Source of the DNA: Gordoniibacillus kamchatkensis
GTDB lineage: Bacteria; Bacillota; Bacilli; Paenibacillales; NBRC-103111
Direction of reading: 5' to 3'
Assembly: GCF_000829455.1 (NCBI RefSeq)
Contig: NZ_JXAK01000012.1
Coordinates: forward strand, 1 to 64,000
DNA length: 64,000 bases
Part shown: positions 9,346 to 17,788 of the stretch, in pieces
Layout: each line of letters starts with the position of its first letter
Position numbering within the stretch: position 1 is the first letter of the stretch
Notes under the pieces: generated by a model
What the model was told of the DNA's origin: nothing
The model's input: the letters and a program-made list of their open reading frames with translations, nothing else
Database searches by the model: none
Program-made: the position numbers and the translations under genes

Positions 9346-10545
9346 TTATCGCGCCAACAGCGTCATGTTGCCGGCCGTGATCATCATCGTGATCGCCAGG
9401 AAGAACATCAAGCCGACAACGGCGAGCGCGGCGAACACGGCGATGAGGCTTTTGCCGATCGTCTGCAGGCACTTGATCATCGGCGAGTTGCCGAGCGGCT
9501 GCAGCATCGCGCCGGAAACGTTGTAGATGAGCGCGAGCGTAATGATCTTGAGCGCCGGGAACGCGCACAGCAGCAAAATGATGACAACCCCGACCAAGCC
9601 GACGGCGTTCTTGACGAGCATCGAGGCGCCGATTACCGTCTCCGAAGCGTCCGAAAACATGCGCCCTACCACCGGCACGAACGTGCTCGTGACGTATTTC
9701 GCCGTGCGCACCGCCACCCCGTCGGCGATCGCCCCCGACGTGCTTTGCACCGAGATGACGCCGAGGAACACCGTCACGAACGCTCCGAGTGCGCCGATGC
9801 TGACGTTTCGCAGCAAATCGGCAAGCTGCGTCACCTTGTACTTGTCCGTTATAGAACTAACCATATGCAGCACCGCCGAAAAAAAGAGCAGCGGAAATAC
9901 GATCAAATAAATGGCCGTGCCGACCGTATGCACCATAAACACGATCATCGGGTGCAAAATCGTGACCGAAGCCACCCCGCCGGTCGACGCCAGCAGCGTG
10001 AGCAGCAGCGGCACGATGGCGAGCATGAACTGAATCATGTCGGCGATCGCCGTCTTGGCATACCCGATCGCCACGCTGAACGAATTGACCGCGATAATGA
10101 CGAGCACCATGAACGAAATAGCGTAAGCGATTTTGCTTACCGTGTTGCGCTCGAACGAGCTTTGCAGCGTCTCCAGCAAAATGCTGAACACGGTCAGCAC
10201 CATAATCGAACCGAGCAGCTTGCCGCTGACGATAATTTCGTGGAACAGGTAGCGCAGCAAACCTTTCAGTATATGGTCAAGCTGCAGCCTTTGGCCGCCG
10301 GCCAGCAACTCCATCAAGCTTGGCACCCTGATTTCCGGGAAGTAGCCGCCGTACTGCTTCATCAGCTTGTTCCAATAGTTCTCGATCTGCGTCGTGTCGA
10401 GCTGGCTCGCCTGCTCGCGCACGATCGCGTCGCCCGCCGCAGCGCCGGGTTCGGCCGCAAGCCCAGGCAAAGGGGCTGCGAAGAACGCAAGCCATAGCGT
10501 CAGCGCGAGCAGCACGAGCGCAGCCGGCATTCGGGTTCGACTCAA
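9346..10545 (-). CDS. spoIIIAE: Stage III sporulation protein AE
   Basis: Large polytopic membrane protein of the SpoIIIA feeding-tube complex. It has an N-terminal signal-like segment, then YWNKLMKQYGGYFPEI and many hydrophobic helices, and ends FFLAITMMITAGNMTLLAR. I prefer the TTG at 10545, which has GGAGGTG eight bases upstream. The ATG at 10563 would place that ribosome-binding sequence inside the coding region. The result is 399 residues, normal for the family. The plus-strand frames here are shadows. Confidence 0.95.
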   Translation of the reverse strand: MSRTRMPAALVLLALTLWLAFFAAPLPGLAAEPGAAAGDAIVREQASQLDTTQIENYWNKLMKQYGGYFPEIRVPSLMELLAGGQRLQLDHILKGLLRYLFHEIIVSGKLLGSIMVLTVFSILLETLQSSFERNTVSKIAYAISFMVLVIIAVNSFSVAIGYAKTAIADMIQFMLAIVPLLLTLLASTGGVASVTILHPMIVFMVHTVGTAIYLIVFPLLFFSAVLHMVSSITDKYKVTQLADLLRNVSIGALGAFVTVFLGVISVQSTSGAIADGVAVRTAKYVTSTFVPVVGRMFSDASETVIGASMLVKNAVGLVGVVIILLLCAFPALKIITLALIYNVSGAMLQPLGNSPMIKCLQTIGKSLIAVFAALAVVGLMFFLAITMMITAGNMTLLAR

Positions 10546-10582
10546 GTGCGCGGCACCTCCCATAGCTTCCCGGCTCTAGCGC

Positions 10583-10972
10583 CTAGACAGGCAGCAGCTT
10601 GATCACCGTTTGTATAATGACGGTGATGATCGGAATCGCCATCACCATGATGAGAATTTTGCCGGCGAGCTCGATTTTGGCGGCGATCGACTCTTGCCCT
10701 GCGTCGCGCACGACTTGCGCGCCGAACTCGGCAATGTAGGCGATGCCGATAATTTTGAGTATCGTCTTGAGAAAAACCAGGTTGATGTTCGACTTGACGG
10801 CTAAATCCTCCAGCATATGAATGACGGCTGAAATTTTGCCGATTAAGAACAGGAATATGACGATGCCGGTGAACGTTGCGAGCAGGAAAGCGAACATCGG
10901 CTTCTGCTCCTTGACGATGAGCACGAGGACGGTGGCGAGCAGCCCTACTCCGACAATTTGGATCATTTCCAC
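10583..10972 (-). CDS. spoIIIAD: Stage III sporulation protein AD
   Basis: A 129-residue integral membrane protein of the SpoIIIA complex with about four hydrophobic segments. It has the conserved IGIAYIAEFGAQVVRDAGQ stretch in the second half and ends TVIIQTVIKLLPV. It starts nine bases after spoIIIAC. SpoIIIAC and SpoIIIAD are paralogous families that lie together in the membrane part of the channel. Confidence 0.95.
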   Translation of the reverse strand: MEMIQIVGVGLLATVLVLIVKEQKPMFAFLLATFTGIVIFLFLIGKISAVIHMLEDLAVKSNINLVFLKTILKIIGIAYIAEFGAQVVRDAGQESIAAKIELAGKILIMVMAIPIITVIIQTVIKLLPV

Positions 10973-10980
10973 GGCGTCAC

Positions 10981-11184
10981 CTACTGGAACAGAAAGATCG
11001 TTTTGATTTCCTTGAACAAATTGTCGAGCATGCTGACCACCATGAACAGTACGACGACGAAGCCGATGACCGTCACCCAGTGGGCCATGTCTTCCTTTCC
11101 CATCTGCTTGAGCACCGTATGGATCATTGCGATGATGATGCCGATGCCGGCAATCTGGAAAATGGCGTTCACATCCACGTTCAT
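10981..11184 (-). CDS. spoIIIAC: Stage III sporulation protein AC
   Basis: A 67-residue membrane protein with two hydrophobic helices (AIFQIAGIGIIIAMIHTVL and VTVIGFVVVLFMVVSML) and the conserved linker KQMGKEDMAHW. This is the size and sequence pattern of SpoIIIAC. It is tightly packed between spoIIIAB and spoIIIAD. Confidence 0.95.
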   Translation of the reverse strand: MNVDVNAIFQIAGIGIIIAMIHTVLKQMGKEDMAHWVTVIGFVVVLFMVVSMLDNLFKEIKTIFLFQ

Positions 11185-11198
11185 CTAGGGCACCCCAC

Positions 11199-11714
11199 TT
11201 AATACATCAAAATGACGATGAGAGCTCCGACCAGAACGCCCAAACTGCGCCACATCGTCTCGTACCGCTTCTGCTCTTCGCGCGCGGTTTGTTCCTCCGC
11301 CTTCAGCTGGGCGGCGGCGAGCTTCAAATGCTTGGCCTGGTCGGTGCGGTCCGAGAGGCCTAGCGCCAGCCCGAGGCGGGTGAACGCCTCGAATTCGGGC
11401 TCCTTCATCGCCGACCGCTTCCAGACGCGCTCCGCCTCCTCCCGCCACAGCTCGCCGAGCGGCGTTTGCGGGCGCTGCGCGAGCGCTGCGGCCACGCCTC
11501 CGAGCAGCGGGCCGACCGGCTCCGCCGCGGCGGCGGAAAGCCGCCGCAAAGCTTCCGGCAGCGGCGTGGAGCCATAGACGATCTCCGTCTCAAGCCGCTG
11601 CAGCGCCGAGATCAGCTCGCGGATTTGGCGCGGCCGGCGGGCAAACTGCAGCGCCTGAAAAAAGCCGAACAGCGTGGCGGCGAGCAGCACCAGAGCGGCG
11701 CCAAGCAGCTTCAC
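11199..11714 (-). CDS. spoIIIAB: Stage III sporulation protein AB
   Basis: A 171-residue SpoIIIA protein with hydrophobic segments at each end (about residues 3-20 and the extreme C-terminus LGVLVGALIVILMY). The helical core contains RQIRELISALQRLETEIVYGSTPLPEAL, a strongly conserved family signature. The start is GTG at 11714 and overlaps the spoIIIAA stop (GTGA), suggesting translational coupling. Confidence 0.95.
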   Translation of the reverse strand: MKLLGAALVLLAATLFGFFQALQFARRPRQIRELISALQRLETEIVYGSTPLPEALRRLSAAAAEPVGPLLGGVAAALAQRPQTPLGELWREEAERVWKRSAMKEPEFEAFTRLGLALGLSDRTDQAKHLKLAAAQLKAEEQTAREEQKRYETMWRSLGVLVGALIVILMY

Positions 11715-12793
11715 CTCGCACTCGCCCCCTTTCGCTCATCGCCGTTCTGCGCCGTTGCGGCGGCAGGCCGATATCCGGCTCCGGCGGAAAGGCCGCCGGC
11801 CCAGCCGGATGTCGCGAACAGCCGCCTGCCTTGCTCGTCCCAGACGGCGCCTTGCAGCGGCTCCCCCGGCTTTCGCCGCAGCGTGACGATGCGGCGAAAC
11901 GCCCCCTCGCCAAGCAGCTCGCGCAGCGCCGGCCGCCGCCGCACATCGTCGAGATCGTTACCGTGCGCCGTAGCCGCGACGCGGATGCCGGCGTGGATCG
12001 CCTCGCGCACAGCTGCGGCGTCCTCGGGCCGCCCGAGCTCGTCGGCGACGAGCACTTCAGGCGACATGGAGCGGATCAGCATCATCATCCCTTCCGCCTT
12101 CGGGCAGCCGTCCAGCACGTCGGTACGGGGGCCGAGATCGAAGCGCGGCGCGCCTTGCACGCATGCGGCCAGCTCGGAGCGCTCATCGACGACGCCGACT
12201 TTGAGTCCCGGCCGGCTTGCCGCGGGGCCATTCCCCCAAGCTCCCGGCGGCCACTCACCCGCGCTGACAATACGGGCCAGGTCGCGGGCGAACGTCGTCT
12301 TTCCGTGCTGCGGCGGCGACACGATCAGCGTGTGGTGAAGCGTCGCGGCGCCGATATCGAGTAGGCTCGGCACGAACGGCTTGGCGACGCCGACGACTTG
12401 CCGGGCGATGCGAAAATTGTACGAGCCGACGTCGCGCTGCAGCCGGACGCGCCCGCCCTCGAGCACCGCCCTGCCGGCTAGGCCGACGCGGTGGCCGCCG
12501 GGAATCGTAATGTAGCCGAGCCGCAGTTCCTCCTCATACGAATAAGCCGAATGGTTCGTCAGCAGCTCCAGCACCGCCGCGCAGTCGCTGCGCGTCGGCA
12601 TGTACGCCTCATTCGGCCGGCCTGTCAAAACGCCGCCGGGAGCGACGAACCGGCTGCCGCCGGAGAGGCGCAGCTCGAGCGGGCGATTTTCGCGCACCCG
12701 GATTTCTTCCAGCTGCTCCGCCAACGCAGGCCAGACGGGACGCAAGATCCGCTGCAGCGAATCCGGCATATAGGAGAGTATCGCTTCCGGCAT
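11711..12793 (-). CDS. spoIIIAA: Stage III sporulation protein AA, ATPase
   Basis: Cytoplasmic secretion-type ATPase thought to power the SpoIIIA channel in the mother cell. The 360-residue protein has a Walker A SPPQHGKTT at about 159-167; many homologues read GPPGCGKTT here, so the third to fifth residues are unusual. A Walker B-like MSPEVLVADELGRPEDA follows. I chose the ATG at 12793, with AAGGAGG six bases upstream. It is first in the eight-gene operon. The AT-rich gap up to yqhV contains a CATATG-type element that could be part of a sigma-E promoter, but I cannot place it with confidence. Confidence 0.95.
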   Translation of the reverse strand: MPEAILSYMPDSLQRILRPVWPALAEQLEEIRVRENRPLELRLSGGSRFVAPGGVLTGRPNEAYMPTRSDCAAVLELLTNHSAYSYEEELRLGYITIPGGHRVGLAGRAVLEGGRVRLQRDVGSYNFRIARQVVGVAKPFVPSLLDIGAATLHHTLIVSPPQHGKTTFARDLARIVSAGEWPPGAWGNGPAASRPGLKVGVVDERSELAACVQGAPRFDLGPRTDVLDGCPKAEGMMMLIRSMSPEVLVADELGRPEDAAAVREAIHAGIRVAATAHGNDLDDVRRRPALRELLGEGAFRRIVTLRRKPGEPLQGAVWDEQGRRLFATSGWAGGLSAGAGYRPAAATAQNGDERKGASAR

Positions 12794-12932
12794 CCCAGGC
12801 CTCCTTCCCGTCCGCACCGCGGCCGCGGGAGCCGGGGCCCGTCCCTCTCCGCCTGCGCAGGCCGGACTGCGACATATGGAATAAGATCAGATATCCTATC
12901 CTATGACGCTATTAACGAAATATGCCGGTTTC

Positions 12933-13199
12933 TTATTTTTTGAGAATGCCGATAAAGATGCAGCTGACGCCAGCCAGCACCCATATCATTTTGCCGAATG
13001 ATAGTTTCTCGGCGATGCCTACAAGACCGATCGTCGTCGTTGTCAGCAGCACGAGGGGACCGACGAGCGCAAGTCCCGAGTTGACGAGCAGCGCTTTCTC
13101 GACTTGATTGAAACGGAGCATGAGCAGCGCCGCGATAATTTCGATGCTGCCTGACATCATGCGCAGCGTCGCCATGCTCATGACGATCTTGTTGATCAT
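12933..13199 (-). CDS. yqhV: YqhV family membrane protein (DUF2619)
   Basis: An 88-residue protein with three hydrophobic stretches, beginning MINKIVMSMATLRMMSGSIE and ending WVLAGVSCIFIGILKK. It matches B. subtilis YqhV, which also lies directly upstream of spoIIIAA. AAGGAGAG precedes the ATG. Its function is unknown; the constant position suggests a link to sporulation. Confidence 0.85.
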   Translation of the reverse strand: MINKIVMSMATLRMMSGSIEIIAALLMLRFNQVEKALLVNSGLALVGPLVLLTTTTIGLVGIAEKLSFGKMIWVLAGVSCIFIGILKK

Positions 13200-13347
13200 G
13201 GATTTCTCTCCTTTTCATGCGAAAATAAAGGTTTGTACCACTGTATGCGGGCTCGTCTCTTTTTAGGCATGATGGGCACCTCCCTATTTGCGGATGCATA
13301 TGATGAACCCGTGAACCCCATCTTGTGACAGTGAGGAGATTGACGGC

Positions 13348-14198
13348 ATGGAAGTAACCTCCTTTCCGACCTGGGTCGCGGCGCTGACCGACCCGACCGG
13401 ACGCAGACAGGCGAAGCCGAGAACGGCGGGGAAAACGATGGTGATTGACAAGGGGCTCGGCCTCCACGCTTTCGAAGACTTGCTGCAAACGGCAGGCCCC
13501 CACATCGATATGATCAAAATCGGGTTCGGCACGTCTCCCCTCTATCCCGCTGCGCTGCTGCGCAAAAAGATCGACATGGCGAAAGCAAACGGCATCAGCA
13601 TTTATCCCGGCGGCACATTCCTGGAGGTAGCCATTGCGCAGCAAGAAATCGACGCGTACTTCGATACGGTGCTTGCTCTTGGCTTTACCGGCCTGGAGGT
13701 GTCCGACGGCACGATTGAATTGGAGCGCGGACTGCGCAGCGAGCTGATCCGGAGAGCGTCCGGGAGGGCCTCTCCGTGTTTACCGAATACGGCAAAAAAG
13801 GCTGGGGCTCGAAAATAGAGCTCGAGGAGCTGATTGAGACCGTGCGGCTCGATCTGCTCATGGGCGCCGAGCTTGTCACCATCGAAGGCCGGGAGTCGGG
13901 CGCCGGAGTCGGCATTTACGACGAAAACGGGAAATGCAAGGACGATGAGCTTGAGCTTGTGCTGGGGGCTATTCCGAGCCGCGACGTGCTGCTGTGGGAA
14001 GCGCCGCAAAAGCACCAGCAAGTGCATCTGCTGCAGCTGCTCGGACCGGAAGTCAATCTCGGCAACATCCCGGCCGGCGACATTGTGGCGCTTGAAGCGC
14101 TGCGGCGCGGTTTGCGTTCGGATACGTTCGCATTCGGACATATGCCGCCTGCGGACGCAGAACCGGACCGTCCGGCAAGCGGCGCGAAGCCTAAGTAG
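13348..14198 (+). CDS. Phosphosulfolactate synthase (ComA family), one-base frameshift
   Basis: ComA-family enzymes add sulfite to phosphoenolpyruvate to give (R)-2-phospho-3-sulfolactate. Bases 13348 to about 13755 encode the first part (KTMVIDKGLGLHAFEDLL, KIGFGTSPLYP, YPGGTFLEVA, LGFTGLEVSDGTIEL). After RSELIRR the frame changes and continues from VREGLSVFTEYGKKGWG to the end at 14198. Adding one base at about 13755-13757 joins them into a 283-residue protein with the expected sequence, so a single-base deletion is the simplest reading. GAGGAG precedes the ATG. The neighbour is the ComB phosphatase. B. subtilis YitD is the related protein. Confidence 0.88.
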
Positions 14199-14268
14199 AT
14201 GTCGCCTGTCGGCAGCCGACCGCAGTCCAATGGCTGCGGCGGAGCCAGGCTGAAAGGAGGGGAAACGA

Positions 14269-14988
14269 ATGCAAGTGGATGTAATCGGCACCGTCGCGGA
14301 GGCGACGACGGACGATTTGCAGCACAGGACCGTCATCGTTATTGATGCGCTGCGCGCCACAAGCACGTTGACGACCGCGCTCGCGCACGGCGCCAGCGGC
14401 GTCGTCCCCGTCGAGACGGTGCAGCAGGCGAAGCAAGAGCAGCGCCCGGGCGACCTGCTCGGAGGCGAACGGTTCTGCAAAAAAATTCCCGGCTTCGACC
14501 TCGGCAACTCGCCGATCGAATACGAGCTTAATGCGGTGCGCGGCAGGCGCATTATTATGACGACGACGAACGGGACGCGCGCCATTCAAAAGTCGCAGCG
14601 GGCGAGCCGCGTGCTGGCTGGCTCGTTCCTGAACGGCCGCGCCTGTGCCGCCGCCGCCTTCGGGCTGCAGCGCGACGTGACGATTTTGTGCGCGGGGACG
14701 CAAGACGTGTTTTCCTGGGAAGACGGGTTGTGCGCGGGGATGATCGCGGAGGAGCTGCTCACGTTCACCGAAGCGGGGCTGAACGACCTCGGTCTGGCGC
14801 TGCTCGCCGGTTACCGCCACGAGCAAGGGGACATCGCTTCGGCGCTGCTGGCGACGGCGAGCGGCAAACGGCTCGCCAGGCTCGGCTTTAAGGATGACGT
14901 GCTGTTCTGCTCGCAGCGGAACGCGTTCGACCTCGCCCCCGTATTGCAGGACGGCGTGCTCGTGCCGTTGGCGCTGGCGGCCCGCTAG
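14269..14988 (+). CDS. 2-phosphosulfolactate phosphatase (ComB family)
   Basis: ComB-family phosphatase that removes phosphate from 2-phosphosulfolactate to give 3-sulfolactate. The 239-residue product shows VIVIDALRATSTLTTAL near the N-terminus, FDLGNSPIEY, MTTTNGTRAI and WEDGLCAGMIAEEL, all family features. AAAGGAGGGG precedes the ATG. It follows the ComA gene by 70 bases on the same strand, like yitC-yitD in B. subtilis, where sulfolactate accumulates in spores. Coenzyme M synthesis is not expected in a bacterium of this type. Confidence 0.9.
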   Translation: MQVDVIGTVAEATTDDLQHRTVIVIDALRATSTLTTALAHGASGVVPVETVQQAKQEQRPGDLLGGERFCKKIPGFDLGNSPIEYELNAVRGRRIIMTTTNGTRAIQKSQRASRVLAGSFLNGRACAAAAFGLQRDVTILCAGTQDVFSWEDGLCAGMIAEELLTFTEAGLNDLGLALLAGYRHEQGDIASALLATASGKRLARLGFKDDVLFCSQRNAFDLAPVLQDGVLVPLALAAR

Positions 14989-15011
14989 CTCGCAGCCTAA
15001 TTTGTATATCG

Positions 15012-15037
15012 GAACGGCTCGAGCATACGGGCCGTTC
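15012..15037 (+). terminator. Possible terminator after the ComA/ComB pair
   Basis: An inverted repeat GGAACGGC ... GCCGTTCT follows the comB stop by 23 bases. The downstream sequence is only moderately T-rich (TAATCCTTGT), so termination may be weak. Confidence 0.45.
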
Positions 15038-15097
15038 TAATCCTTGTCTCCCGTTCATACGATGTAGGGACGAAGTCGGGGGACAAGGGGTTATCGC

Positions 15098-15562
15098 ATG
15101 AACGGCAATGTGCTGCTCGTAATTTTAATCTTGATCGGACTGCTCGGCCGGTCGCACATCATTACGACGGCAGCGTGCGTGCTTCTCATCGTCAAGCTGA
15201 TCAGTCTGGACCGCTACTTGCCGTCGATCGAGCGGCGCGGTCTGGAGCTCGGGCTGCTGTTTTTGACGATGGGCGTGCTCGTGCCTTTCGCCAGCGAGCG
15301 CATTAACGCGAAGGACGTGCTAAGCGTATTTACGACGTGGCCCGGCATTATCGCGCTGATCGGCGGCGCCGCCGCCACGTATATGAACGGCAAAGGGCTG
15401 GAGCTGTTAAAAATCGACCCGCAGCTCATCGTCGGACTCGTGATCGGGTCGATTTTCGGGATTGTATTTATGCGCGGCATTCCGGTCGGCCCGCTTATGG
15501 CGGCGGGAATTACGGCGTTTTTGCTCAAGGTGTTCACGCTTGTGGCGGACAAGCTCAAGTGA
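15098..15562 (+). CDS. DUF441 integral membrane protein
   Basis: A 154-residue, highly hydrophobic protein with about four membrane segments ([47 protein letters not shown]) and the conserved patterns [23 protein letters not shown] and [14 protein letters not shown]. This matches DUF441 (YtwI in B. subtilis). GGGGGACAAGGGG precedes the ATG. Its function is not known. Confidence 0.88.
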   Translation: MNGNVLLVILILIGLLGRSHIITTAACVLLIVKLISLDRYLPSIERRGLELGLLFLTMGVLVPFASERINAKDVLSVFTTWPGIIALIGGAAATYMNGKGLELLKIDPQLIVGLVIGSIFGIVFMRGIPVGPLMAAGITAFLLKVFTLVADKLK

Positions 15563-15596
15563 CGGCAATAGCTTGAGCGGCGTGTGACTGCTTGCG

Positions 15597-15643
15597 AAAA
15601 TGCCCCTGAAAGTGCCCGTAGAGCACTTGCAAAGGCATTTTTT
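15597..15643 (+). terminator. Terminator between convergent genes
   Basis: A two-part stem, AAAATGCC ... AAGTGC / GCACTT ... GGCATTTTTT, ends in a T-run on the plus strand. It lies between the DUF441 gene and the convergent stalk-domain gene. The minus strand also has four Ts, so it may work both ways. Confidence 0.7.
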
Positions 15644-15647
15644 CGCG

Positions 15648-16277
15648 TTACTTGAGTTCGATCGGAATCTGCTGGATATTGTTGTATGTATGCCCGTCCG
15701 TAGAGCCGTCTATCACGAATTCGACGGTTTTGATTTCGTCCAGATCGCCGCTTACTTCGACGACGATGTTTCCCTTTTTCACTTTATCGTAGACAACTGC
15801 GCCGTCCAGATCGTCCGAATAGTTGACAGGCTTGCTGATGTCGACAGTTTGCTGCTGGTTGATTCTGATTTTCCCCTGTGTCGGATTCCATTTCAACCGC
15901 GAAGCTGCCGAATCGATGCTCACATCGAAAATGAGAGCGTGTATGGGATGATCGGTTTTCTCGTTTTGGAACGCCGTGTCCAATGTGACTGCGGATATTT
16001 TCATCCGTGCGTCTCCGGACCATATGACGGAATTGACTTTGTACGTCTTCGTTTTTTTGATGCTGATCGTGCGGGTCGCATTGTCCCAGTTCACGTCCAT
16101 CCCGAGCGCTTCCGAGACGGCGCGCAAAGGAACGTAGCTAGACCCGTCAATGATCCGTACGTCGGCGTTCACCTGTTTGCCGTGAACGAGCAGCCGAATG
16201 TCGGAAGCCGCGTACACGCCTGCGCCGAAGGCCGTCAAAGCAATTCCGGCCATGCCGGCTATCGCAATCTTTTTCAC
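15648..16277 (-). CDS. Secreted stalk-domain protein (copper amine oxidase N-terminal-like)
   Basis: A 209-residue exported protein. A signal peptide covers about residues 1-23 (MKKIAIAGMAGIALTAFGAG, cleavage near VYA-A). One stalk/copper-amine-oxidase-N domain follows, with LLVHGKQVNADVRIIDGSSYVPLRAVSEALGMDVNWDNATRTISI. The remaining 130 residues form a beta-rich region I do not recognise, ending DGHTYNNIQQIPIELK. Such proteins are abundant in Paenibacillaceae and the domain is thought to bind the cell surface. GGAGGGGACACTT precedes the ATG. Confidence 0.78.
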   Translation of the reverse strand: MKKIAIAGMAGIALTAFGAGVYAASDIRLLVHGKQVNADVRIIDGSSYVPLRAVSEALGMDVNWDNATRTISIKKTKTYKVNSVIWSGDARMKISAVTLDTAFQNEKTDHPIHALIFDVSIDSAASRLKWNPTQGKIRINQQQTVDISKPVNYSDDLDGAVVYDKVKKGNIVVEVSGDLDEIKTVEFVIDGSTDGHTYNNIQQIPIELK

Positions 16278-16337
16278 AAGTGTCCCCTCCTGTCCATATG
16301 CCTGTATTCTACCAAATATATGAATCTCCTGAACATA

Positions 16338-16380
16338 GCAAAAATCCCTGCCGGCCGCCGTGAAGCTGCCAGCAGGGACT
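16338..16380 (-). terminator. Terminator of lysC
   Basis: On the minus strand an 11-base stem TCCCTGCTGGC / GCCGGCAGGGA (one wobble pair) is followed directly by TTTTTGC. It begins about 17 bases after the lysC stop. Confidence 0.8.
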
Positions 16381-16396
16381 AACGCCGTTGCTTTGG

Positions 16397-17653
16397 TTAT
16401 CTCCGCTCTTGCGGACCGCCGACGAACGCTTGCTTCGTCGTGTCGAGAGCGAACGCGGTGTGTAGGGCGCGCAAGACGTCGTTCAGATGGTCCAGTTTGA
16501 TGACGCAGGACATTTTGATTTCGGACGTGCTGACGAGCGAGATCGATACGCCGAGGGCGGAGATCGTCTCGAACATTTTCGCCGCTACTCCCGGAGTGCT
16601 GACCATTCCGGCGCCGACGATCGATACTTTGACCACGTTCGTCTCGTGCGTCGCTTCGCGGTAACCGATGTCCGGCTGGATGCTTTCGATGACAGCCAGC
16701 GCCTTGTCGAGATCGGTCAATGCCGTCGTGAACGAGAAATCGGCCGCACCGGCAATAACGCCGCTCTGCACGATGATGTCGACGTCGATCTGCTCCTTCG
16801 CCAGCGCCGTGAACACCTTCGCCAGTTGGCCCGGCTTTTCCGGCACTCCGAGAATGCTGATTCTTGCGACGTTTTTATCGTAAGCGATGCCGCGCACGAC
16901 AATTCCTTGTTCCATAACCGCTTCCTCCTTCACATGGGTGCCTTCGTTATTCGTAAAGCTGGACCGCACGACAAGCGCGACGTTGTAGTTTTTCGCGTAT
17001 TCGACCGCGCGCGGGTGAAGGACGGCCGCCCCGAGGTTGGCCAGCTCCAGCATTTCGTCGTACGAGATTTCCTTCAGCTTGCGCGCTACCTTTACGACCC
17101 GCGGGTCTGTGGAATATACGCCGTCGACGTCGGTGTAGATTTCGCACAAGTCGGCTTTAATCGCCGCCGCCAGCGCCACCGCCGTCGTATCCGAGCCGCC
17201 GCGGCCGAGCGTCGTAATTTCGCCTTCACTTGTCATGCCTTGGAAACCGGCGACAATGACGACCTTGCCTTCCTCGGCCGAACGCAGCACGCGCTCCGGC
17301 TTGATCTCGGTAATGCGCGCCTTGCCGTGCACCGCTTCGGTATACATGCCCGCCTGCCAGCCCGTATACGACACGGCCGGCACGCCGAGGCTTTGGATCG
17401 CCATCGACAGCAGCGCCACCGACACTTGCTCGCCGGTCGTGAGCAGCATGTCCATTTCGCGCGCCGCCGGCGTCCCTTCGCATATTTGCTTCGACAGATC
17501 GATCAGATCGTCGGTCGTGTCGCCCATGGCGGATACGACGACGACGATCCGGTTCCCCTCTTGTTTGCGTTCCGCTATCCGTCTTGCGACCCGTTTCATC
17601 CGCTCCGCGTCGCCGACCGAGCTGCCGCCGAATTTCATTACGATAAGCGCCAA
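16397..17653 (-). CDS. lysC: Aspartate kinase, LysC type
   Basis: Phosphorylates aspartate, the first step to lysine, threonine, methionine and diaminopimelate. The 418-residue protein has KFGGSSVG at 7-14, VVVVSAMGDTTDDLI, LLTTGEQVSVALLSMA and LGRGGSDTTAVALAAA in the kinase domain, then two C-terminal ACT domains (ISILGVPEKPGQLAKVF and VSIVGAGMVSTPGVAAKMF). It is closest in pattern to B. subtilis LysC rather than DapG or ThrD. The start is TTG at 17653 with GGGAG upstream. A TATAAT (plus 17697-17702) precedes it. No lysine riboswitch was seen in the 135-base gap. Confidence 0.93.
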   Translation of the reverse strand: MALIVMKFGGSSVGDAERMKRVARRIAERKQEGNRIVVVVSAMGDTTDDLIDLSKQICEGTPAAREMDMLLTTGEQVSVALLSMAIQSLGVPAVSYTGWQAGMYTEAVHGKARITEIKPERVLRSAEEGKVVIVAGFQGMTSEGEITTLGRGGSDTTAVALAAAIKADLCEIYTDVDGVYSTDPRVVKVARKLKEISYDEMLELANLGAAVLHPRAVEYAKNYNVALVVRSSFTNNEGTHVKEEAVMEQGIVVRGIAYDKNVARISILGVPEKPGQLAKVFTALAKEQIDVDIIVQSGVIAGAADFSFTTALTDLDKALAVIESIQPDIGYREATHETNVVKVSIVGAGMVSTPGVAAKMFETISALGVSISLVSTSEIKMSCVIKLDHLNDVLRALHTAFALDTTKQAFVGGPQERR

Positions 17654-17718
17654 AGCTGCTTCACTCCCAATCGCTCACATTCACAATCAAGAAAACATTA
17701 TAGCATAACCGCCCGAAC

Positions 17719-17747
17719 TTGTGGGAACAAAAAAACAAGTCTACAAT
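17719..17747 (+). promoter_or_regulatory. Possible promoter of the alpha/beta hydrolase gene
   Basis: TTGTGG (17719-17724), a 17-base A-rich spacer and TACAAT (17742-17747) lie about 40 bases before the hydrolase ATG, in the divergent gap shared with lysC. The -35 match is weak. Confidence 0.35.
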
Positions 17748-17788
17748 GAAAAGATAGGAAAAAACTAGCGATTTGAGGAGGCAGGCGG

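Noticed and set aside
12820-12932. A sigma-E promoter for spoIIIA
   Set aside because: CATATG-type -10 candidates exist, but no -35 at the right spacing was convincing.
16487-17749. A 420-codon plus-strand open frame opposite lysC
   Set aside because: Antisense shadow; lysC is fully supported on the other strand.
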